DNA of 5,333 nucleotides from an uncultured Bacillota bacterium (GTDB lineage: Bacteria > Bacillota_I > Bacilli_A > RF39 > UBA660), in contig CAMNHZ010000053.1 of assembly GCA_946540075.1 (NCBI GenBank), positions 1 to 5,333 of the forward strand. The letters are read 5' to 3'. The notes beneath the pieces are model-generated. The model was not told where the DNA came from. It made no database searches and was given only the letters and a program-made list of their open reading frames with translations. Below are positions 1 to 4,677 of this stretch, in pieces. The position numbers were made by a program, and so were the translations under genes. Each line of letters starts with the position of its first letter. The first letter of the stretch is position 1.

Positions 1-11
1 GAACATAAGTT

Positions 12-17
12 TGTCAA
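12..17 (-). promoter_or_regulatory. Possible -35 box of a promoter firing out of the left edge
   Basis: Read on the minus strand these bases are TTGACA, an exact sigma-A -35 hexamer, lying just past the terminator of the 135-residue gene. The matching -10 box would fall outside the window, so this is only half of a promoter. It suggests that the next leftward gene is transcribed separately. Confidence 0.3.
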
Positions 18-23
18 TAGTAT

Positions 24-50
24 AATAAAAAAAGGAATTTATTCCTTTTA
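24..50 (-). terminator. Rho-independent terminator of the 135-residue gene
   Basis: An 8-bp stem (30-37 with 42-49) closes a four-base loop (38-41). On the minus strand it is followed by a run of seven T's (complement of 27-33) and further A/T. The stop codon of the upstream gene (48-50) lies in the 5' arm, so the gene ends inside its own terminator. The plus-strand version lacks a good T-run, so it probably works in one direction only. Confidence 0.8.
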
Positions 51-455
51 TTTTGTACGTTTTCTATTGTAAATTGGATCTGTATTATAAGTTGCAAATC
101 CTGAATGTCTGATTTCTTTTTCAGATATAAGAGCGTTTGGATTATTTAAATACATAGATATTACATCTAATACTCTACGTGAAGATGTTTCTTCATTTAA
201 AATAATATTACTAATACCGTTATCAAAAGTTACTAATAATGGATTATCAATAAGTTCAGCATTGTCAAAATATCTAAATACAATTCTATATGCTTGAATA
301 CCTCCGATAGCGACACTAACTTTAGTTAATTTTTCATCATCCATAGATGGTTCATTTTTTTCTTCATCTAAATAACTCTTTAAATCTTCCGCTAAATTAT
401 CTCTTAATCTAATTATGTTTTGTCTCTTATATTTTTCTACTAATTTATTATCCAT
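48..455 (-). CDS. Hypothetical protein, 135 residues, family not recognised
   Basis: I do not recognise this protein. The ATG (453-455) follows a strong ribosome binding site, AAGGAAGGGG, about nine bases upstream, and the TAA stop sits in a terminator stem, so the limits are well supported. The product looks soluble: no signal peptide, no membrane segment and no cysteine. The first 45 or so residues are highly charged and probably helical (K/R-rich, then a D/E-rich stretch around residues 30-42). A more hydrophobic, possibly beta/alpha core follows (about 45-105), and the tail is basic, ending RKRTK. No helix-turn-helix or catalytic motif is evident. The gene lies downstream of queH on the same strand with a 122-base gap, but it has its own consensus promoter and an elaborate leader (palindrome plus terminator-like hairpin), so it is probably regulated on its own. 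It is clearly a real gene; its function is unknown. Confidence 0.8.
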   Translation of the reverse strand: MDNKLVEKYKRQNIIRLRDNLAEDLKSYLDEEKNEPSMDDEKLTKVSVAIGGIQAYRIVFRYFDNAELIDNPLLVTFDNGISNIILNEETSSRRVLDVISMYLNNPNALISEKEIRHSGFATYNTDPIYNRKRTK

Positions 456-482
456 TTAATATTTCCCCTTCCTTTAAGATAC

Positions 483-512
483 AAAAAAATAGTATAAATA
501 TACTACTTTTTT
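483..512 (-). terminator. Terminator-like hairpin in the leader, or the queH terminator
   Basis: Transcribed on the minus strand, TAGTATA and TATACTA (505-499 and 496-490) pair around a two-base gap and are followed by seven U's (489-483). The A-run upstream (512-507) can pair with that U-run, and G506 can wobble with U489, which extends the helix to about 14 bp. The stem has almost no GC pairs, so strength is uncertain. It lies downstream of queH, which has no other visible terminator, and also between the promoter and the ribosome binding site of the 135-residue gene. It could therefore end queH transcripts, attenuate the downstream gene, or both. Confidence 0.45.
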
Positions 513-532
513 ACACTTAAAATTTAAGTGTA
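512..532. promoter_or_regulatory. 21-bp perfect palindrome at the transcription start, operator-like
   Basis: Two ten-base arms, TACACTTAAA (512-521) and its exact complement (523-532), flank one central base. The right arm overlaps the predicted transcription start (about 531) of the 135-residue gene, just downstream of its -10 box. This is a typical place for a repressor operator. In RNA it would form a hairpin at the very 5' end of the message. I cannot assign it to a known regulator. Confidence 0.5.
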
Positions 533-537
533 TGGTT

Positions 538-565
538 ATTATACCATAGTTTTAATATATGTCAA
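538..565 (-). promoter_or_regulatory. Sigma-A promoter of the 135-residue gene
   Basis: On the minus strand an exact TTGACA (565-560) and an exact TATAAT (543-538) are separated by 16 bases. The predicted start is near 531, giving a leader of about 75 bases. The promoter lies in the gap after the queH stop codon, so the downstream gene does not depend on queH transcription. Confidence 0.75.
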
Positions 566-577
566 ATTGAATAATTA

Positions 578-1186
578 TTAACTATTAATACTATTTTTAG
601 AGAATATACATCCACAATAGTTTTGACGATATAATTTATATTCACGTGATAAACGAATACTCTCTTTATAACCATTTCTTTTCTTAAAATCAGAGAATAA
701 ATACTTTACTCCATATTTATCTTCTAATAACGACCCTATTTTATTTAATTTTTCTGCATTCTTATATGGACTAACAGATAAAGTTGTTCCGAAATAATCA
801 TAATTATTTTCTTTAGCTTTTAAAGCAGTATATTCTAATCTTAAGTAATAGCACTTAGTACATCTAGCTCCACCTTCTACTTCATTTTCTAATCCTTTAG
901 CTATTTTCATAAACTCATCATTATCATAATCACATTCCATAAGATCAATCTTATTCTTTGGCTTTAATTCATTAATTAATCTTATTTGTTCTTTTAATCT
1001 CTTATTATACTCTTCGTATGGAGCAATATTAGGATTATAATATAATACTGTAATTTTAAAATAATCACTTAAATATGTAAGTACATAACTACTACAAGGT
1101 CCACAACATGAATGCAATAATAATCTAGGTGTGCCTTCTAAATTTTTTATGATTTCATCTAATTTCAATTGATAATTTGTTTTCAA
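578..1186 (-). CDS. queH: Epoxyqueuosine reductase QueH
   Basis: QueH (formerly DUF208) catalyses the last step of queuosine formation, reducing epoxyqueuosine to queuosine at the wobble position of GUN-anticodon tRNAs in the cytoplasm. It is unrelated in sequence to QueG. The family signature is complete in this 202-residue product: an N-terminal HSCCGPCS motif (Cys27, Cys28, Cys31), YYNPNI at 49-54, a GARCTKC motif (Cys109, Cys112), FGTTLSVSPYKN at 132-143, and a C-terminal YCGC motif (Cys191, Cys193). These cysteines match the iron-sulfur/metal site and redox pair known for the family. The start is TTG (1184-1186): AAGGTGA lies just upstream, the next in-frame ATG is at codon 83, and the only upstream in-frame ATG runs into a stop after two codons. 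The gene has its own promoter and is divergent from tRNA-Gln. No other queuosine gene is in the window. Confidence 0.95.
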   Translation of the reverse strand: MKTNYQLKLDEIIKNLEGTPRLLLHSCCGPCSSYVLTYLSDYFKITVLYYNPNIAPYEEYNKRLKEQIRLINELKPKNKIDLMECDYDNDEFMKIAKGLENEVEGGARCTKCYYLRLEYTALKAKENNYDYFGTTLSVSPYKNAEKLNKIGSLLEDKYGVKYLFSDFKKRNGYKESIRLSREYKLYRQNYCGCIFSKNSINS

Positions 1187-1208
1187 GATATCACCTTATT
1201 CCATCGCT

Positions 1209-1237
1209 ATAATAACAAATTAAATATTTTTAGTCAA
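1209..1237 (-). promoter_or_regulatory. Promoter of queH
   Basis: On the minus strand TTGACT (1237-1232) and TATTAT (1214-1209) are 17 bases apart. The predicted start, near 1202, is only about five bases before the Shine-Dalgarno sequence at 1191-1197, so the leader would be very short. The promoter lies back to back with that of tRNA-Gln. Confidence 0.6.
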
Positions 1238-1243
1238 ACATTA

Positions 1244-1272
1244 TTGAAAAAAAATAATATTAGTGTTAGTAT
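1244..1272 (+). promoter_or_regulatory. Promoter of tRNA-Gln
   Basis: TTGAAA (1244-1249) and TAGTAT (1267-1272) are separated by 17 bases. Transcription would start near 1279, a few bases before the mature tRNA. The -10 box is imperfect. Confidence 0.55.
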
Positions 1273-1282
1273 ATAGATATAT

Positions 1283-1356
1283 TGTCCCATAGCCAAGCGG
1301 TAAGGCAACGGACTCTGACTCCGTGAGCGTTAGTTCGAATCTAACTGGGACAGCCA
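1283..1356 (+). tRNA. tRNA-Gln, anticodon CUG
   Basis: The full cloverleaf is present. The acceptor stem TGTCCCA (1283-1289) pairs perfectly with 1346-1352, followed by discriminator G1353 and an encoded CCA (1354-1356). The D stem is GCC/GGC (1292-1294 with 1304-1306). The anticodon stem (1308-1312 with 1320-1324) closes the loop CTCTGAC, placing CTG at 1315-1317. The T stem GTTAG/CTAAC closes the loop TTCGAAT. The weak U1-A72 first pair and G73 discriminator are typical glutamine identity elements, and the body resembles the Bacillus tRNA-Gln(UUG). The CUG anticodon reads only CAG, so a separate UUG isoacceptor must be encoded elsewhere. Seven T's follow the CCA without a dedicated hairpin, and a new promoter precedes the next tRNA. 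Confidence 0.95.
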
Positions 1357-1373
1357 TTTTTTTAAAAAAAGTA

Positions 1374-1403
1374 TTGACATTCATTTTAATAATTTGATAT
1401 AAT
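1374..1403 (+). promoter_or_regulatory. Strong promoter of tRNA-Met
   Basis: An exact TTGACA (1374-1379) and an exact TATAAT (1398-1403) are 18 bases apart, with an extended -10 TG at 1395-1396. This is close to an ideal sigma-A promoter, as expected for a stable RNA gene, and it makes tRNA-Met independent of tRNA-Gln. The predicted start is near 1410. Confidence 0.8.
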
Positions 1404-1421
1404 CTTATTGCTTGGTTATAT

Positions 1422-1498
1422 GGCGCTGTAGCTCAGTTGGCTAGAGCAATCGGTTCATACCCGATAGGTCGTGAGTTCAAATCTCTCCGGCGCTACCA
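1422..1498 (+). tRNA. tRNA-Met, elongator, anticodon CAU
   Basis: The acceptor stem GGCGCTG (1422-1428) pairs with 1488-1494 using G-U at the first and sixth pairs, followed by A1495 and an encoded CCA (1496-1498). The D arm is GCTC/GAGC (1431-1434 with 1444-1447). The anticodon stem ATCGG/CCGAT (1449-1453 with 1461-1465) closes the loop TTCATAC with CAT at 1456-1458. The G1-U72 pair and overall sequence match the Bacillus elongator tRNA-Met. It is not an initiator, because the three consecutive G-C pairs next to the anticodon loop are absent and position 1 is paired. It also differs from the lysidine-modified tRNA-Ile2. One oddity is a U-U mismatch in the T stem (1472 against 1486). Confidence 0.93.
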
Positions 1499-1616
1499 TA
1501 GATAATAATACTCATACGATTGTATGAGTTTTTTATACCCTTTATCACATAGACAAATTAACATATTTACATAAAATCTACATATCATATTATTAAGGGC
1601 TTATTATTATCTATGG
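1496..1616. repeat. 15-bp perfect inverted repeat reaching into the tRNA-Met CCA
   Basis: CCATAGATAATAATA at 1496-1510 recurs as its exact reverse complement at 1602-1616, 91 bases apart. The left arm includes the CCA end of tRNA-Met and touches the base of its terminator. No gene lies between the arms. Its role is unknown: it could be a relic of a local inversion or duplication, or a chance match in AT-rich sequence. Confidence 0.5.
1510..1534 (+). terminator. Rho-independent terminator of tRNA-Met
   Basis: ACTCATAC (1510-1517) and GTATGAGT (1522-1529) form an 8-bp stem around the loop GATT, followed by a T-run to 1534. It lies 11 bases after the tRNA CCA. Confidence 0.9.
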
Positions 1617-1651
1617 AGTGTATAAACAAGTATAATTGTAGTAGTAAACCT
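1535..1651. other. Intergenic spacer with no gene seen
   Basis: This AT-rich spacer lies between the tRNA-Met terminator and the promoter of the small 66-residue gene. It holds the right arm of the inverted repeat (1602-1616) and an isolated TATAAT (1631-1636) with no convincing -35 partner. I see no open reading frame with a ribosome binding site and no further tRNA. Confidence 0.5.
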
Positions 1652-1667
1652 TAAAATTAGTTTGAAT

Positions 1668-1696
1668 TTGCATTTATTCTAATTTTATGTTATGAT
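1668..1696 (+). promoter_or_regulatory. Promoter of the small 66-residue gene
   Basis: TTGCAT (1668-1673) and TATGAT (1691-1696) are 17 bases apart. The predicted start near 1703 falls within a short GC-containing dyad (1700-1713). A 9-bp inverted repeat, TAAAATTAG at 1652-1660 and its complement at 1679-1687, brackets the -35 box and could be a regulator site. Confidence 0.6.
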
Positions 1697-1699
1697 ATG

Positions 1700-1713
1700 T
1701 CGCAATTGTGCGA
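1700..1713 (+). promoter_or_regulatory. Short dyad at the 5' end of the small-gene transcript
   Basis: TCGCA (1700-1704) and TGCGA (1709-1713) are exact inverted copies around ATTG. The element covers the predicted transcription start and ends four bases before the Shine-Dalgarno sequence. Its GC content stands out from the surroundings. It could be an operator or a small 5' hairpin, and I cannot tell which. Confidence 0.35.
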
Positions 1714-1731
1714 AAAAAGGAGGAAAGAGCT

Positions 1732-1932
1732 ATGAGTGATAACGAAGCAATACTTTGCTTAAAAGCATTAAATTATAGTAATTCAGAAATTAACACATTA
1801 ATGAATCATTCTAAATATTTATGGGATAACGTTAAAAATAACCTATCTGGTGTTAAAGATAGTATATTAAGTAATACAAAAGGAACAGACAATAATAACG
1901 TTAAAACCAGAACACTATCTAGATGTGCTTAA
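1732..1932 (+). CDS. Small hypothetical protein, 66 residues
   Basis: I do not recognise this protein. The ATG at 1732 is preceded by a perfect AAGGAGG (1717-1723) with an eight-base spacer. An in-frame GTG at 1708 is open, but it lies upstream of that ribosome binding site and near the predicted transcription start, so I reject it. Residues 3-25 look helical and loosely resemble a UBA-like or RuvA C-terminal three-helix fold (EAILCLKALNYSNSEINTLM), but this is a weak impression. Residues 28-46 could form a second amphipathic helix (KYLWDNVKNNLSGVKDSIL). The tail (47-66) is polar and Asn/Thr-rich and ends SRCA, with cysteines at 9 and 65. There is no signal peptide or membrane segment. The gene is a stand-alone unit with its own promoter and a shared terminator, convergent with yfhO. 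Confidence 0.75.
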   Translation: MSDNEAILCLKALNYSNSEINTLMNHSKYLWDNVKNNLSGVKDSILSNTKGTDNNNVKTRTLSRCA

Positions 1933-1933
1933 T

Positions 1934-1968
1934 AAAAAAAGTTTCATATTATATTATGAAACTTTTTT
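1934..1968. terminator. Bidirectional terminator between the small gene and yfhO
   Basis: GTTTCATA (1941-1948) and TATGAAAC (1955-1962) form an 8-bp stem with a six-base loop, flanked by A's (1934-1940) and T's (1963-1968). Either strand therefore yields a hairpin followed by a U-run. It ends the plus-strand small gene, whose stop is at 1930-1932, and the minus-strand yfhO gene, whose stop codon (1954-1956) lies inside the hairpin. Confidence 0.88.
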
Positions 1969-4500
1969 ATTTTCTTTTTTTATAATTACCATCAATAAAG
2001 CTAAACCAATTATGCTTAACAACTTCCCTACTCTAGAAAATGGAGCTACATAATGAATACTGATTACATGTTCTCCTTTACTTAATTTAAATCCTAAAAA
2101 AGCTGTATTAACAATTTCAGTCTTTACTCTTTTACCATCTACTTTTACATAATAACCTTTATCATATGGAATGCTAGTTACAAAATAACCATTTTCTTTC
2201 ATATTTATGGTTCCATAAATATAATCACCATTAGTTTTCTTTCGATTAACTTTAAACTCATAAATATTATTTTTTACATTTTTTATACTATCATAACTCA
2301 TTCGATATGTTTTTATATCAGTTATTTTATAATTTATATCAGGATTAAACTTTATTTTTAAATTCTTTGTTGTAATCTCACTTGATATAACATAATGAAA
2401 TACATTATTATGATTGTCATAAATATAATCTTTACAAGAAAGAGTATTAGTAGTTCCATTAATATATATTTTACTATCACCTTGGTAACACTCTGCTCTA
2501 TTTAATAATTTAAAACTAATTACTAACACTTCTTTTTTTAGTGGTTTATCTAGACTTAGTTTTAAATAATTATCCATTCTAGGTCTTATATAAATAATAT
2601 TATCTTTCTTTCTAATATCAATATTAGTCTTTTCTACAACTTTATAATCTAACTTCTCTTTCTTCATAGTTATCTTATATTTATTTTTACTAGCACTATT
2701 AGTAACAACATTATTTACTAAAACTTCCATATTATAAGGATATTTAATCTTCTTATACTCTTTTATATTTAAAAGAGTACTACTACCATATAAAACTGGT
2801 AATACATTATTATTAACATAAAGATTATTAACAACATCTTCTTTTTTTATTTTATAACCAACACTAGCATAGTTATTATATACATATTTTTCTCCTAGTA
2901 TTGTTTGAGAAAAAATATTATGATTTCCTTCTAACATTAATTCATTTCGATGTTTAACAGGATTCTTAAGTGTATTTCTTAAAAAGTTTTTATAATGTTT
3001 ATTGTAAACAGAAGAATATAATGAAGAAATATAATATCTACTATTATAAATACCATTAATCATCATTTTTTCATTAAAAATATTATCATATCTAACAATA
3101 TCTTTTTCCTTCTTAGATGCTTCATCTAATGTTTTTTTAGCATCAATAACATCATAACTATTATAATCAGATTTAATAACAGGTATATCAAATAAACTAC
3201 TATATAATAAGATACAAATTGGTATTATCAAAATAATCACTAAAAAAACTTCAGATGGTATAAGATCATAATAATATAGATATATAAAGAATATTAAGAT
3301 AAATACATCAATATAGAATAATAATTCATATAAATATACATCAAAACTAGTTATTGAGAATAAGAACACAAGAATTATTCCAATAATAAATATCTTCTTT
3401 AAATTAACTTTCTTACTTAAAACATCTTCTAAAAATGAAGCAATAAATATTCCAATAAGCGGTATAAATGGAATTAAAATCTTACTTCTATCATATAAAG
3501 CACCATTTAATATATATATAATTATAGGAAAATTAAATATAATTAAGATTATAAGAGATACAATAGACTTATTCTTTGATTTATCAAACAAATAATATAT
3601 AACACTAACTATACTTATTACAGTTAATCCTAAAGTATAACGTTCATATACAAATGCACTAATATTAGCTTTAGGTATAAGTAAATAAATTAATGGTATT
3701 GTATTGGTAGTTTTACTACGTCCATTATTTAATATAGCGCCCATCGTTGGCAATAACAAGATAGATGCCATTAAAATACTTGTCATAAATATAATAAAGA
3801 AATCTTTAATTATACCAAGAACAATTTTCTTATCTAATTTATCATGTGATGAATAATATTTATATACAACATAAATAATAATTACAATCATACTTGTTAT
3901 ACTATAATAATAACTAGTCATAATAATAAGAAAAACGTTGATAATTAAAAATGATTTATTACCATTTTTAAAATACTTATCTACCCCAATAAGAGCAAGT
4001 ATCAAAAACGGCAAATAATTAACAAACATATATTGACGATGTAGATGAAATAATATACTAGCTGATGAAATAATTATTATAGTAGTAATAACTGATATAT
4101 TCTTACTAAAATGTTTCTTTAAAAAATAATATAATAAACAACCAATAGTTGGATAAATAATAATATTTATAACTTGTATATAAGTAATCATCTTAATATG
4201 AGGTAATAAATAAGATATAATTATATATGGGTTATATAAACCATAATATGAAAAGTTATATATATTTTGTCCCCCACCAATATTAAAAGCAAGATTAGGG
4301 AATAAATTTTTTGTTGAATAAAATAATTTTCTAAAATAATCAGCAAATGGAACATGTTGATTAATCCAATCAACATTAGAGCCAAAAAAAGATCCCGGAT
4401 ATATAGTTATAAAGATAAATAGTAGACTTAAACCTACTATAATAAAATAGTTCTTATCTATATTCTTTATCTTATTAAAAACTTCTTTTATTTTAAACAC
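1954..4500 (-). CDS. yfhO: YfhO-family polytopic membrane protein, probable GT-C-type glycosyltransferase
   Basis: At 848 residues this matches the length and architecture of bacterial YfhO proteins. These are integral membrane proteins linked in Bacillus and Listeria to adding sugars to teichoic acids from a lipid-linked sugar. A first membrane helix (about 18-36) is followed by SNVDWINQHVPF (41-52); its Asp44 sits where GT-C enzymes carry a catalytic acidic residue. About eleven more hydrophobic segments run to about 436. Next comes a large, probably extracellular domain (about 437-822), containing Cys671 and Cys689, which could form a disulfide. It ends in the family's typical C-terminal region with IPYDKGYYVKVDGKRVK (777-793) and TAFLGFKLSKGEH (798-810), and a final helix at 823-841. 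The start is GTG (4498-4500) with AGGTGA six bases upstream; no methionine follows until about residue 104. No csbB- or gtcA-like partner is visible. The family call is strong; the sugar and acceptor are unknown. Confidence 0.88.
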   Translation of the reverse strand: MFKIKEVFNKIKNIDKNYFIIVGLSLLFIFITIYPGSFFGSNVDWINQHVPFADYFRKLFYSTKNLFPNLAFNIGGGQNIYNFSYYGLYNPYIIISYLLPHIKMITYIQVINIIIYPTIGCLLYYFLKKHFSKNISVITTIIIISSASILFHLHRQYMFVNYLPFLILALIGVDKYFKNGNKSFLIINVFLIIMTSYYYSITSMIVIIIYVVYKYYSSHDKLDKKIVLGIIKDFFIIFMTSILMASILLLPTMGAILNNGRSKTTNTIPLIYLLIPKANISAFVYERYTLGLTVISIVSVIYYLFDKSKNKSIVSLIILIIFNFPIIIYILNGALYDRSKILIPFIPLIGIFIASFLEDVLSKKVNLKKIFIIGIILVFLFSITSFDVYLYELLFYIDVFILIFFIYLYYYDLIPSEVFLVIILIIPICILLYSSLFDIPVIKSDYNSYDVIDAKKTLDEASKKEKDIVRYDNIFNEKMMINGIYNSRYYISSLYSSVYNKHYKNFLRNTLKNPVKHRNELMLEGNHNIFSQTILGEKYVYNNYASVGYKIKKEDVVNNLYVNNNVLPVLYGSSTLLNIKEYKKIKYPYNMEVLVNNVVTNSASKNKYKITMKKEKLDYKVVEKTNIDIRKKDNIIYIRPRMDNYLKLSLDKPLKKEVLVISFKLLNRAECYQGDSKIYINGTTNTLSCKDYIYDNHNNVFHYVISSEITTKNLKIKFNPDINYKITDIKTYRMSYDSIKNVKNNIYEFKVNRKKTNGDYIYGTINMKENGYFVTSIPYDKGYYVKVDGKRVKTEIVNTAFLGFKLSKGEHVISIHYVAPFSRVGKLLSIIGLALLMVIIKKENKKVS

Positions 4501-4529
4501 TTTTTATCACCTACATCTTATTATACTAA

Positions 4530-4558
4530 ATTATATTATCAAAATAAATCATTTTCAA
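4530..4558 (-). promoter_or_regulatory. Promoter of yfhO
   Basis: On the minus strand TTGAAA (4558-4553) and an exact TATAAT (4535-4530) are 17 bases apart, giving a start near 4523 and a leader of about 23 bases. A second TATAAT (4525-4520) lies just downstream but has only a poor -35 partner. Confidence 0.65.
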
Positions 4559-4569
4559 GTAAATTGTTG

Positions 4570-4618
4570 AAATTATAATATCTATTAGAAGAAGGTATCT
4601 TCTAACAATATATAATTT
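4570..4618. repeat. Nested inverted repeat between divergent promoters
   Basis: An inner pair, TTAGAAGA (4585-4592) and TCTTCTAA (4598-4605), surrounds AGGTA. An outer pair, AAATTATA (4570-4577) and TATAATTT (4611-4618), encloses it. No T-run follows on either side, so it is not a terminator. Its place between the yfhO promoter and the promoter of the rightward gene suggests a regulator site affecting one or both. Confidence 0.4.
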
Positions 4619-4652
4619 AATTATTACATATATATTATTTTTATACTGAATG

Positions 4653-4661
4653 TGCTATAAT
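4653..4661 (+). promoter_or_regulatory. Extended -10 promoter of the nucleosidase-like gene
   Basis: TGCTATAAT matches the extended -10 form (TG, one base, then exact TATAAT). The -35 region (about 4633-4638, TATTAT) is poor, which extended -10 promoters tolerate. The predicted start near 4668 coincides with the Shine-Dalgarno sequence, so the leader would be only about ten bases. Confidence 0.6.
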
Positions 4662-4677
4662 TTTGATGAGGTGACTT

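Noticed and set aside
1196..1204. ATG in frame with queH upstream of the TTG start
   Set aside because: It is followed by one codon and then TAA, so it cannot be the queH start. It also sits at or before the predicted transcript start.
1422..1498. Initiator tRNA or tRNA-Ile2 (also CAT anticodon)
   Set aside because: Position 1 is paired, the three G-C pairs of the initiator anticodon stem are missing, and the acceptor stem matches the elongator Met type rather than Ile2.
1708..1731. In-frame GTG giving an 8-residue longer version of the small protein
   Set aside because: It lies upstream of the perfect AAGGAGG that serves the ATG at 1732, has no ribosome binding site of its own, and is about five bases from the predicted transcription start.
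4631..4638. A proper -35 box for the nucleosidase-like gene
   Set aside because: No TTGACA-like hexamer occurs at the right distance; the extended -10 explains the promoter better.
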